Source of the DNA: Sulfitobacter noctilucae
GTDB lineage: Bacteria > Pseudomonadota > Alphaproteobacteria > Rhodobacterales > Rhodobacteraceae
DNA length: 64,000 nucleotides
Assembly (NCBI RefSeq): GCF_000622365.1
Contig: NZ_JASC01000004.1
Location: forward strand, 62,001 to 126,000
Reading direction: 5' to 3'
The position numbers and the translations under genes are program-made. This document shows, one piece after another, positions 8,762 to 16,973 of this stretch. Below the pieces are notes generated by a model that made no database searches, was not told the origin of the DNA, and saw nothing but the letters and a program-made list of their open reading frames with translations. The stretch's first letter is position 1. Each line of letters opens with the position of its first letter.

Positions 8762-10068
8762 TGGAATGGTATGAAGCACTTGGCCTTCTTCTGGGGGCTA
8801 TCATGTTCCTCATGGCCCTCGGCATGCCTGTGGCGCTGGCATTCCTCGCAGCCAACATCTTTGGCGCGTGGATATTCATGGGGGGCGAGCGCGGCATCGG
8901 GCAACTGCTGAACAACGGTTTGGGGTCACTGACCACCTATGCACTGGTGCCGATCCCGCTGTTTTTGCTGATGGGCGAGATTTTCTTTCACACCGGCCTT
9001 GGGGGCCGGATGTTTACTGCCATCGACAAGCTCTTGGGCCGCCTGCCCGGCCGATTGAGCTATGTCACTGTGCTGGGCGGTACGGCGTTTTCAACACTGT
9101 CAGGATCTTCGATGGGGTCTACGGCCCTGCTCGGCTCGCTCATGGTGCCCGAGATGAAGGCGCGGGGGTATAAAACGCATATGAGCATCGGGCCAATCCT
9201 TGGCACCGGTGGTCTTGCGATCATCATCCCGCCCTCGGCCCTTGCCGTGCTGCTGGCCACGCTGGCGCAGATTGACGTGGCCGCCTTGCTGATTGCCGGG
9301 GTGATCCCCGGTCTGATCCTCGCCGCATTCTATATCGGGACGATCTGGCTTCAGACCAAGATCGACCCGGATGCGGCCCCTGCCTATGACGTCGAACCGA
9401 TGAGCATCGTCACCAAGCTGACGCTACTGATGACCGAAGTGGTGCCGATGGTGGGCGTCATGGTGGTGATCATCGTGCTGATGATCAACGGCATCGTCAC
9501 CCCGTCAGAGGCGGCGGCCTTTGGGGCCTTCGGCGTGCTGATCCTTGCGGCAGTGTTTCGCTGCCTCACATGGGAAACGATGAAAAAATCAGTGGTTGGC
9601 GCGCTGCGCGTGACTTTGATGGCCTACCTCATCGTCTTTGGCTCGGCCACGTTCAGCCAGCTTCTGGCCTTCTCTGGCGCGTCGCGCGGGTTGGTCAACT
9701 GGGCCACGTCTTTTGATCTGGCGCCGCTCGTGATGCTGTTGGTGATGTTCGGGGTTCTGCTGCTGCTGGGCATGTTCATGGAGCAGATCTCCATCATGTT
9801 GCTGACCGTGCCGATCTTCTTCCCGCTCGCGCAAACGCTGGGGTTTGATCCGATCTGGTTCGGGCTGATCATGCTGCTTGCGCTTGAAATCAGCTTTACC
9901 ACGCCGCCCTTTGGATTGCTATTATTCGTGATGAAGGGGGTCGCGCCACGCGGCACGACCATGCGCGAGATCTATCTCTCCGCCTTTCCCTTCATCGGGT
10001 GTTCATTGCTGGTGGTGGCGCTGTTGGTGGCTTTCCCGCAAATCGCGCTCTGGCTGCCCGGACTTTAA
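8761..10068 (+). CDS. dctM: TRAP transporter large permease (DctM family)
   Basis: 435 residues, normal for DctM, with about twelve hydrophobic segments. The signature LSGSSMGSTALLGSLMVPEM and IGPILGTGGLAIIIPPSALA are present, as is the repeat-like TTPPFGLLLFVMKG near the C-terminus. It is the sodium-driven channel subunit of the importer served by the adjacent DctP. The gene ends by overlapping the convergent gap gene by four bases, leaving no room for a separate terminator. Confidence 0.93.
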   Translation: MEWYEALGLLLGAIMFLMALGMPVALAFLAANIFGAWIFMGGERGIGQLLNNGLGSLTTYALVPIPLFLLMGEIFFHTGLGGRMFTAIDKLLGRLPGRLSYVTVLGGTAFSTLSGSSMGSTALLGSLMVPEMKARGYKTHMSIGPILGTGGLAIIIPPSALAVLLATLAQIDVAALLIAGVIPGLILAAFYIGTIWLQTKIDPDAAPAYDVEPMSIVTKLTLLMTEVVPMVGVMVVIIVLMINGIVTPSEAAAFGAFGVLILAAVFRCLTWETMKKSVVGALRVTLMAYLIVFGSATFSQLLAFSGASRGLVNWATSFDLAPLVMLLVMFGVLLLLGMFMEQISIMLLTVPIFFPLAQTLGFDPIWFGLIMLLALEISFTTPPFGLLLFVMKGVAPRGTTMREIYLSAFPFIGCSLLVVALLVAFPQIALWLPGL

Positions 10069-11063
10069 AGTGTCGCCATATGTGCGGCGGTATCCAGCAT
10101 CCGGTTCGAGAAGCCCCATTCGTTGTCATACCAGCTGACCACACGCACCATGCCCGCGCCCGTCACGCTGGTCTGTGCGGGGGCAAAGACCGAGGACAGG
10201 GGGTTGTGGTTGAAGTCACTTGAAACCAGCGGTGCAGGCTCGTAACCCAGCACGCCTTTCATGGCGCCTATAGCGGCCTCTTGCATTGCGGCGTTCACTG
10301 TTTTCACCGTGGCGGCGCGCTCGGGCATGATTGTCAGATCCACCATTGATACGTTGGCGGTCGGCACGCGGATGGCTGACCCTTCAAGGCGTCCTTCCAG
10401 ATGCGGCAGCACAAGCGAGATCGCCTTGGCCGCACCGGTGGAGGTGGGCACCATCGACAGTGCAGCAGCACGCGCGCGATATAGATCGCTGTGGTCGCGG
10501 TCATGGGTCGGCTGGTCGCCGGTATAGGCGTGGATGGTGGTCATGTAACCGGTTTGAATGCCGAAGGTATCATCCAGAACCTTGGCCACCGGGGCCAGGC
10601 AATTGGTCGTGCACGAGGCGTTTGACACAATCACATCCGACGCGGTCAACTCGGTGTGGTTTACCCCGTAGACAACCGTGCGGTCCGCGCCAGAAGCAGG
10701 TGCCGAGCAGAGCACGCGCTTTGATCCGTTCTCAAGGTGAGCTTTCGCTTTGTCGTTGCTGTTAAAGCGGCCGGTACATTCCAGCGCAATATCCACGTCG
10801 GACCATGGCAGGTCTGCGGGGTCAGGAATGGCCGTCAGTCTGATCTTGTGGCCCGCAACCACCAGCATGTCACCTTCGACGCTGACATCATGGGCGAACA
10901 CCCCGTGAACGCTGTCGTATTTGAACAGATGCGCCAGATGCTCCGGCTTGGCCAGATCATTAACCGCGACCACCTCAACATCCGTGCGCCCGCTTTCGAA
11001 AACAGCCCGCAGGGTACAGCGGCCAATCCGTCCAAATCCATTGATTGCGATTTTTGTGGTCAT
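10065..11063 (-). CDS. gap: Glyceraldehyde-3-phosphate dehydrogenase (type I)
   Basis: 332 residues. The NAD site is TTKIAINGFGRIGR, the catalytic cysteine is in SNASCTTNCLAPVAKVLDD, and SWYDNEWGFSNRM closes the protein. It converts glyceraldehyde 3-phosphate to 1,3-bisphosphoglycerate in the cytoplasm. The start at 11063 is preferred to 11108 because it begins the domain exactly and has GGGGAG upstream. No pgk or other glycolysis gene adjoins it. A perfect LacI-type palindrome 32 bases upstream suggests sugar-responsive control. Confidence 0.95.
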   Translation of the reverse strand: MTTKIAINGFGRIGRCTLRAVFESGRTDVEVVAVNDLAKPEHLAHLFKYDSVHGVFAHDVSVEGDMLVVAGHKIRLTAIPDPADLPWSDVDIALECTGRFNSNDKAKAHLENGSKRVLCSAPASGADRTVVYGVNHTELTASDVIVSNASCTTNCLAPVAKVLDDTFGIQTGYMTTIHAYTGDQPTHDRDHSDLYRARAAALSMVPTSTGAAKAISLVLPHLEGRLEGSAIRVPTANVSMVDLTIMPERAATVKTVNAAMQEAAIGAMKGVLGYEPAPLVSSDFNHNPLSSVFAPAQTSVTGAGMVRVVSWYDNEWGFSNRMLDTAAHMATL

Positions 11064-11094
11064 GATGAGGGCTCCCCTATTCGTTTGGGGAATA

Positions 11095-11106
11095 GTTAGC
11101 GCTAAC
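11095..11106. promoter_or_regulatory. Perfect palindrome upstream of gap, LacI-type operator candidate
   Basis: GTTAGCGCTAAC is its own reverse complement, with the central CG step typical of LacI/GalR-family operators. It sits 32 bases before the gap start codon in the gap/TRAP spacer. No LacI-type regulator is in the window, so a distant sugar regulator would have to act here. Confidence 0.5.
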
Positions 11107-11148
11107 AAAGCCGTATTTCAAGGAAAGAGTGAGCGCCGCTTCAAAGCG

Positions 11149-12921
11149 CTAAAACCAGATCGCGACGAAATTGACGCCCATGCCGGCGACCACCAGCGCA
11201 CAACGACGCATAGCCGCCCCTTTGCCGATCAGCCCATAGGAAATCAGCGACAGGCCCAAGGCCATGCGCAGAGCAGCCCAAAGCGCGGGCAGTGGTGCTT
11301 CGCCCAGGCGGATCAGTTGATCATTGGCGATCATGCCCAGCGGGATCAGGTACAGGCCCACACCCAACGCCATAGCCGTCAGCGCCACGCGCAGCCAGTT
11401 CTCGCCAATCATGCCCGCGGCGATAAAGACTGCGCCGCAAACGGGCGGCGTTATGGTCGACAACAGGGCGAACCAGAAGACGAAAAGATGCGCCTGCAGG
11501 GGGGCCAACCCCAGTTCGATCAACGCAGGGCCGACCACGGAAACGCAGATCACATAGGCGGCGGTTGTCGGAACCTCCATCCCCAAGAGTAAACAGGCGA
11601 GTGCCGTCAGCAGGAGCGCAGGCCAAAGCATCCCGCCCGAGCCGGATAGAATCACACTTGTCAGCTTCACCCCCAACCCGGTGATCCCCAGCACGCCAAT
11701 AATGATGGACGCGCAGATGATGATAGAGCCGATCATGGCGACCTGCTTGCCCGCGCTTATCGCAGCATCGGCCAGCCTGCTCGGCCATTGCCGCAGGTTC
11801 AGTCCTTGCTTGCCGTCAAATGCAAGCGCCAGCACACCGACCAGAACCGCCAGACAAGCGGCGTATTGCGGTGTGTAACCCAGTGCGAACATTGCACTCA
11901 ACAAGACGGTGAAAGGGACCAGAAAAAACGCGGAGGTGATGAGGACGTCTCGTGCGCCAGGGCGTTCGTCTTCGGGCACACCGCGCAGATCATAGCGCCC
12001 TGCATAGGCGTTGATACCCATCCACACTGCAAAGAAATACAGGACCGCAGGCAGGATCGCCGCGACCATGATCTGGGTGTAGGGGACGCCTGTGAGTTCG
12101 ACCATGACAAAGGCACCTGCCCCCATCAGCGGCGGCATGATCTGCCCGCCTGACGAAGCCACGGCTTCAACCGCGGCGGCCAAGCGCTTGGGGTAGCCCA
12201 GCTTGGTCATCGCAGGCAGGGTAATCGCGCCAGTGGAGGCAACGTTGGCAGAGGCCGAACCGGAGATGGACCCGAAAAGCGCAGACGACAACACCGAGAC
12301 CTTGGCCGCTCCGCCTTTCAAACGCCCCGCCGCCGCAGAGGCCACATTCATGAACCCCTGCCCCGCTTCGCCCGCGTTCAAAACGGCACCGAAAATCACG
12401 AATATCGCGACCACGCTCACGGAAACGCCCGTCAGGCTTCCCCAAAGCCCCCCTTCGGCGATTGTCAGCGTGCCGAGAAAGCTGGGCAGCGGCGTGCCGG
12501 AATGGCCGAATTCGCCGGGCAGGTATTGACCCAGCAAGCCGTAAGCCAGCGCCGTGATGGCGACGAGCGGCAAAGGCCAGCCGATCATCCGGCGTGCGCC
12601 TTCGATTGCGATCAGCAGAAGGGCCACTGCGATCCAGATCTGCGCACGCCCCTCTAGAAAGCCATACTGGTTGCGCAGCATCTGGTGGCTCCAGGCGATC
12701 CAGAAACAACAGGCCAGCCCGATCAGGGTGATTACTGCGCCGCTGGCCAATGCCAGCCGCCCCTGCACTGGAAACAGGAAGACCCAAGGCAGCAGCAAGG
12801 CCATGTGCAGTGGGCGACTGACCAGATTGGGCACCAGCCCGTAAAAGATCAGCCCGAGGTGAAAGACGCAGGTCAACACGCCAAGCGCGACCCATAGAAC
12901 GGGGCGGGAGAATTCACTCAT
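11149..12921 (-). CDS. TRAP transporter fused permease (TAXI-associated, 4TM/12TM type)
   Basis: 590 residues of mostly hydrophobic sequence, DctQ-like segments at the N-terminus joined to a DctM core. The core shows ALFGSISGSASANVASTGAI, VASSGGQIMPPLMGAGAFVM and a late MEVPTTAAYVICVSVVGPAL. This is the fused permease partner of TAXI receptors. It lies 61 bases downstream of the TAXI gene, with a strong stem-loop between. At 590 residues it is at the short end of the family. Solute unknown. Confidence 0.9.
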   Translation of the reverse strand: MSEFSRPVLWVALGVLTCVFHLGLIFYGLVPNLVSRPLHMALLLPWVFLFPVQGRLALASGAVITLIGLACCFWIAWSHQMLRNQYGFLEGRAQIWIAVALLLIAIEGARRMIGWPLPLVAITALAYGLLGQYLPGEFGHSGTPLPSFLGTLTIAEGGLWGSLTGVSVSVVAIFVIFGAVLNAGEAGQGFMNVASAAAGRLKGGAAKVSVLSSALFGSISGSASANVASTGAITLPAMTKLGYPKRLAAAVEAVASSGGQIMPPLMGAGAFVMVELTGVPYTQIMVAAILPAVLYFFAVWMGINAYAGRYDLRGVPEDERPGARDVLITSAFFLVPFTVLLSAMFALGYTPQYAACLAVLVGVLALAFDGKQGLNLRQWPSRLADAAISAGKQVAMIGSIIICASIIIGVLGITGLGVKLTSVILSGSGGMLWPALLLTALACLLLGMEVPTTAAYVICVSVVGPALIELGLAPLQAHLFVFWFALLSTITPPVCGAVFIAAGMIGENWLRVALTAMALGVGLYLIPLGMIANDQLIRLGEAPLPALWAALRMALGLSLISYGLIGKGAAMRRCALVVAGMGVNFVAIWF

Positions 12922-12945
12922 GTCGGGGGGCTTTCACAAAACAGA

Positions 12946-12975
12946 TTGCTCCGGCAGCATCCACCGCCGGAGCAA
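12946..12975 (-). other. Intercistronic stem-loop between TAXI receptor and fused permease
   Basis: Perfect ten-base arms TTGCTCCGGC and GCCGGAGCAA with a ten-base loop, between the receptor stop and the permease start. On the minus strand it is followed by ATCTGTTTTG, a poor T run, so partial termination or mRNA stabilisation is more likely than a full stop. It mirrors the dctP-dctQ element at 8209. Confidence 0.6.
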
Positions 12976-12982
12976 AGCGCGA

Positions 12983-13939
12983 TCACGTATGGTCGTCGCT
13001 CAAGCGCGCGCCGATTTCCTCGTAGTACTTCAGTGCGCCGGGATGGATCTTGGAGTTGATGTTAAAGAGCATCTGCAAGTTGACACCGCCCCACCATGCG
13101 GCTGAACCCTTGAGCAGCCCCTGACGCTCCCAATAGGTTTTGGTCAGCAGATACGCCGTGTCGTCATCCATCTTGGTCGTGGTAAAGGCTGCAACCGGCA
13201 ATGATGTTGTGACGATTTCATTGTCTTGGCCTGCGTAAGTGCCTGCCGGGATGACAAGGCGCGTGCGCTTGGATGCGGCGACCTGATCTTCGCTCAGCGA
13301 AATCACGTTCACCGGCGTGGATGCCGCCGCTTCGATCACATTGGGTGCCGGATAGGACCCGGCGGTGACAAAGCCGTCAATCTGACCGTTCTTCAACGCC
13401 GATACTGCGTTCGACAGTTCGCTGTCGGCAATGGTCACCTTGCCTTCAAGACCGAACAGACCGAGATATTTCTCCCCTTCACGCGCACCAAAGGAGCCAC
13501 TGCCCAGCAGTATCGTCTTGCCCTCCATGCCGGCGAAATCTGTGACGCCTGAAGCCTCGGACATCACAAAGTGCATGGTCAGGGACGGAATCGGAAAGAG
13601 CGCGCGGATCTCGGCAAAAGCAGGATCACCCTTACCTTCGAACATTGCCTTGCCACCTTGGGCCAACCCGACCAAAGCGGGAGGCGTGGTGAAAACGTAG
13701 TCCCCGCCGCGTGCGCGCACTTCCATAACATTCTGTACCGAACCCTGGCTTTCCTCGACCGTCACGATCACGTCGCCATTGGTACCTGTCTTCATGGCCT
13801 CGGCAATCTGCACGCCCATCTGGTAATAGGACGATGCTGTCTTGGCCGATTTGTAGGTGATCCGCGTTTCGGCCCAAGCGGCCGGTGCGATCAGCGCCAG
13901 CGCCACGGCTGTGGCGCTTAATATCTTTGTCAGTTTCAT
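12983..13939 (-). CDS. TAXI-family TRAP transporter solute receptor
   Basis: 318 residues with a signal peptide MKLTKILSATAVALALIAPA ending before ETRITYKSAK, so periplasmic. TAXI features include YYQMGVQIAEAM near the N-terminus, ILLGSGSFGAREGEKYLGLFG in the centre and TYAGQDNEIVTTSLPV. The start at 13939 was chosen over 13954 because GGGAGGA lies just upstream and the signal peptide starts there. It is first of a two-gene unit with the fused permease. Ligand unknown. Confidence 0.9.
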   Translation of the reverse strand: MKLTKILSATAVALALIAPAAWAETRITYKSAKTASSYYQMGVQIAEAMKTGTNGDVIVTVEESQGSVQNVMEVRARGGDYVFTTPPALVGLAQGGKAMFEGKGDPAFAEIRALFPIPSLTMHFVMSEASGVTDFAGMEGKTILLGSGSFGAREGEKYLGLFGLEGKVTIADSELSNAVSALKNGQIDGFVTAGSYPAPNVIEAAASTPVNVISLSEDQVAASKRTRLVIPAGTYAGQDNEIVTTSLPVAAFTTTKMDDDTAYLLTKTYWERQGLLKGSAAWWGGVNLQMLFNINSKIHPGALKYYEEIGARLSDDHT

Positions 13940-14320
13940 CTGGTGTCCTCCCAATATCTGACGCGCATCCTTTCAATTCGGCGGCAGGGAGACAAGCCTG
14001 AACGTCTCGTCGCATTCTGACCCGTGTCGAAAACCTTTTTGTCGGTGTCGTCCGTTCCCACTTGCTCTGTACAGGGTGTGATAGCCGTCAGGCAGCAGCT
14101 TCTGCGCGACTTCACGCCACCTAAAACCTGCGCATCCGTCACCGATCGTCTAGCTATCTATATGAAAAAGTCACCGCAGCCGGGGGGGCGCCGCCGCTAG
14201 AATAGCGCAGCCAGGCTGCACCAGCATATTTCCGACTGTTTTAATAAGTCATGTTGCCTTTCGCTAGAATCCTGATACTTGAGTATTTAAGTCAACTACT
14301 CAGCCATCAGGAGACACCTT
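13940..14320. other. Divergent intergenic region, 381 bases
   Basis: No convincing gene. It separates the minus-strand TAXI unit from the plus-strand iron-binding-protein gene and must hold both promoters. The right end is AT-rich and carries a TAGAAT -10-like hexamer at 14265-14270 and an Rrf2-type operator candidate at 14279. A 13-base palindrome (GCAGCC-A-GGCTGC) lies at 14207-14219. Nothing else is recognised. Confidence 0.5.
14279..14295. promoter_or_regulatory. Candidate iron-responsive operator (TGA-N9-TCA)
   Basis: TTGAGTATTTAAGTCAA contains TGA, nine bases, TCA with matching flanking T and A. This is the layout known for iron-responsive Rrf2 regulators (RirA or IscR-like) in alphaproteobacteria. 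It follows a TAGAAT -10-like box by eight bases, so it would cover the transcription start, and lies 25 bases before the start codon of an Fe(III)-binding protein. Repression under iron sufficiency is inferred. Confidence 0.5.
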
Positions 14321-15340
14321 ATGCGTCGACATATTTCCCTTGCCCTTCTTGCCGCTACAACGGCCCTGTCCGGGGCATTTGCCGCCCAAGCGCAAGATTT
14401 GAACCTTTATTCCTCGCGCCACTATGACACGGACGAGCGGCTTTATTCCGATTTCACCGAAGCCACCGGAATCACCATCAACCGGATTGAAGGCAATGCG
14501 GACGAGTTGATTGCGCGGATGCAGGCCGAAGGTGCGAATTCGCCTGCCGATGTGCTGCTGACTGTAGACACCTCGCGTCTGCAGCGGGCAAAGGAAGCGG
14601 GCGTTCTGCAAGCCATCGACAGTGCAACACTGGAAGAACGTGTGCCGGCAAATCTGCAAGACAGCGACAACCATTGGTTCGGCTTTTCGCAGCGTGCGCG
14701 GATCATCTTTTACGCTAAAGACCGGGTCGAGAACCCGCCGATGGATTACCTTTCGCTTGCTGACCCACAATACAAAGGCATGGTCTGTCACCGCTCCTCC
14801 TCCAACGTCTACAGCCAGACGTTGCTTGCCTCTGTCATTGAAAACCACGGCGTCGAAGCGGCGCGTGATTGGGCTGCTGGCGTGGTCGACAACTTTGCCC
14901 GCGACCCCGAAGGCGGCGATACGGACCAGCTGCGCGGTCTGATTTCCGGCCAGTGCGATATCTCCATTGCCAACAGCTATTACTTCGCGCGTGCCTTGCG
15001 CACCGATGTCAGCGGGTTGAGTGCGGATATCGAACAGATCGAATGGGTGTTCCCCGCAGCAGACGCCGAGGGTGCGCACATGAACCTCTCAGGTGGCGGT
15101 GTGGCAGCAAATGCACCCAACCGCGACAACGCCATCGCCTTTCTGGAATACCTCACCTCGGAGCAGGCACAGGTCTATTTCTCGGCCGGTAACGACGAAT
15201 TCCCCGTTGTACCGGGCGTTGAGCTTAGCGAAAGCGTGGCCAAGCTGGGTGAATTCAAGGCCGACGACGTCAACCTTTCCGAAGTCGCCAAGAACCTGCC
15301 GGAAGCACAGAAGATCTTTAACGAGGTTAGCTGGAAGTAA
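14321..15340 (+). CDS. Fe(III) ABC transporter substrate-binding protein (FbpA/FutA-like)
   Basis: 339 residues. The signal peptide is MRRHISLALLAATTALSGAF up to AQAQ, then DLNLYSSRHYDTDERLYSDF, the characteristic start of FutA/FbpA iron-binding proteins. The tyrosine-rich IANSYYFARAL carries the likely Fe ligands. It captures ferric iron in the periplasm for an FbpBC-type permease. No permease or ATPase gene adjoins it; a strong terminator follows directly, so the binding protein is transcribed alone. AGGAG precedes the ATG. The TGA-N9-TCA site upstream suits iron repression. Confidence 0.88.
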   Translation: MRRHISLALLAATTALSGAFAAQAQDLNLYSSRHYDTDERLYSDFTEATGITINRIEGNADELIARMQAEGANSPADVLLTVDTSRLQRAKEAGVLQAIDSATLEERVPANLQDSDNHWFGFSQRARIIFYAKDRVENPPMDYLSLADPQYKGMVCHRSSSNVYSQTLLASVIENHGVEAARDWAAGVVDNFARDPEGGDTDQLRGLISGQCDISIANSYYFARALRTDVSGLSADIEQIEWVFPAADAEGAHMNLSGGGVAANAPNRDNAIAFLEYLTSEQAQVYFSAGNDEFPVVPGVELSESVAKLGEFKADDVNLSEVAKNLPEAQKIFNEVSWK

Positions 15341-15364
15341 CGCCAGCGTATTTGTGATACAAAG

Positions 15365-15397
15365 AAAGGCCGCGCGTCGAAGCGTGGCCTTTTTTAT
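15365..15397 (+). terminator. Rho-independent terminator after the iron-binding-protein gene
   Basis: Eleven-base-pair stem (AAAGGCCGCGC with GCGTGGCCTTT, one G-T pair), six-base loop, then TTTTATTT. It starts 24 bases after the stop codon and would end the single-gene transcript. Confidence 0.88.
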
Positions 15398-15525
15398 TTG
15401 CAGATGGCGCTAAGACGTGGCGGAAACACAATAGACCACTAGACATGCTGCATTGCGGCATTACTTGTAAGAACGGGAGGGCAAATCGCTGTCGGCATAG
15501 CTGACATTACAGAAGGTCCGAACCG

Positions 15526-16095
15526 ATGCTTACTGCGTCAAAACTTATCCAGCACAATATCCGCCGCCTTCGGCCCGCAGACCAATCAGAAGTCATGGCG
15601 CATTTTCAGCGGCTGGATCGTCCCACACGGCGGCTCAGGTTTCTGGCGCAGGTCACTGATACCTATCTCGCAAAATATGCCAGCGAGCTGCTGTCATCAG
15701 ACTCTATCGTCTTTGGCGCATTTCCGGATGGTGAGTTGCGCGGCGTTGCGGAATTGCGAGGATTGCACGACAGCTGGCCACGCTCCGCAGAACTGGCGCT
15801 GTTGGTTGAGCCGGACTGGCAGCACGCCGGCATCGGGGACGCAATGTTTAACCGCATTATCTCCGCTGCCCGGAACAGGCACATCAGGTCGATCCAGATG
15901 TTGTGCCTGCGTGAGAACAAACCGATGCAGACCCTCGCCCGCAAACACGCGGCAGTCCTGAAGTTCGATACCGGCGAAGTGGAGGGCACGCTATCTACCC
16001 CATGGCCCACTCCCCTGTCTGTGTTCGGAGAGATCTTCGGCGACCCCAGCGATTATTTCCGCTCTATGATGCATCTGGCAGACCGGAACGCCTGA
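15526..16095 (+). CDS. GNAT-family N-acetyltransferase
   Basis: 189 residues. A GNAT core is seen at about residues 15-150: LRPADQSEVMAHFQRLDRPT, GVAELRGLHDSWPRSAELAL, and the acetyl-CoA loop WQHAGIGDAMFNRII (a Q/RxxGxG/A-type turn). The opening part resembles the GNAT domains linked to acyl-CoA synthetase regulation, which is suggestive only. It is a single-gene unit after the terminator at 15397 and converges with the uronate-dehydrogenase-like gene. Substrate unknown. Confidence 0.8.
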   Translation: MLTASKLIQHNIRRLRPADQSEVMAHFQRLDRPTRRLRFLAQVTDTYLAKYASELLSSDSIVFGAFPDGELRGVAELRGLHDSWPRSAELALLVEPDWQHAGIGDAMFNRIISAARNRHIRSIQMLCLRENKPMQTLARKHAAVLKFDTGEVEGTLSTPWPTPLSVFGEIFGDPSDYFRSMMHLADRNA

Positions 16096-16117
16096 CGGCC
16101 TGCCAGATCAACTAAGC

Positions 16118-16954
16118 TCAGGTCGTCTTTTTATCGTCCACAATGTTCATCGACGCGACCCCGCTGTTGCCCAACTCGACCGAGGCGAAAGGCCCGCCGT
16201 GGCACATATGGCCGGGGTCTTGCGGGTCCATCTGTGGTTCGTCGGCCAGAACTTTCTCGGCAAACTGCTCCGCATTATCCTGAGGGCGGTAGCCCAGAAA
16301 GCTGGCGCGCGCATTGTCCACCGGCACGCGGTCGTTGTTTGACACGCCGTAGACCACCGAAAAGCCGGTGACCGGCGTCTCAATCGACCGTTTTACCAGC
16401 TGGATCAGATCATCGTAGGACAGCCACGATCCCAGTGCACGCGCGTTGTTGACCTGGGCACACGAAAGGATGCGCATGTGAACACTCTCCAACCCGCGTT
16501 TGTCCCAATACATGCTGCCCAAATCTTCGGCAAAACACTTGGCTAGCCCGTAAAACGTATCGGGCCGGTGCGGCGCATCGGTACCAATGAAATCGTTCTT
16601 GGCGTGCATGCCCACCGCGTGGATCGAGCTGGCATAGACGACGCGGCGCAACTTGTGCCGATACGCCGCCTCCCAGATATTATAGGCTCCCACAAAGTTT
16701 GGCCCCAGCAACTCCTCAAAGGGAGCCTCGTCAGCGATGGCCCCGAAATGGACAACCATCTCGGCCCCTTCAAGCACCTGCATCATATCATCAAGGCTGG
16801 CCAGATCGCCTTTGACATAGGTCTCGCCAGGATAGAGCGTGCCAATGTCATCGGCCAGGTCGGTCGACACCAGCGTCTCGCACATCTTGGACAATGGTTC
16901 GCGCAGATACGATCCCAGCCGCCCGGCGGCCCCTGTCAAAACCAGTTTCTTCAT
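16118..16954 (-). CDS. udh: Uronate dehydrogenase-like NAD-dependent epimerase/dehydratase (SDR)
   Basis: 278 residues, an extended short-chain dehydrogenase. The NAD site is VLTGAAGRLGSYLRE, the catalytic triad is in VVYASSIHAVG and TFYGLAKCFAEDLG (YxxxK), and the spacing and wording match uronate dehydrogenases of the Agrobacterium type from memory. That enzyme oxidises D-glucuronate or D-galacturonate to the aldaric-acid lactone. GGAAGGA precedes the ATG. It is the last gene of a minus-strand run with an HpcH/HpaI aldolase, which could act on the keto-deoxy product; a general sugar epimerase role is the alternative. Confidence 0.72.
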   Translation of the reverse strand: MKKLVLTGAAGRLGSYLREPLSKMCETLVSTDLADDIGTLYPGETYVKGDLASLDDMMQVLEGAEMVVHFGAIADEAPFEELLGPNFVGAYNIWEAAYRHKLRRVVYASSIHAVGMHAKNDFIGTDAPHRPDTFYGLAKCFAEDLGSMYWDKRGLESVHMRILSCAQVNNARALGSWLSYDDLIQLVKRSIETPVTGFSVVYGVSNNDRVPVDNARASFLGYRPQDNAEQFAEKVLADEPQMDPQDPGHMCHGGPFASVELGNSGVASMNIVDDKKTT

Positions 16955-16973
16955 CGCTGTGTCCTTCCAACTT

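Noticed and set aside
14207..14219. GCAGCC-A-GGCTGC palindrome as an operator
   Set aside because: In a GC-rich stretch far from either start codon; short and likely by chance, so not listed as regulatory.
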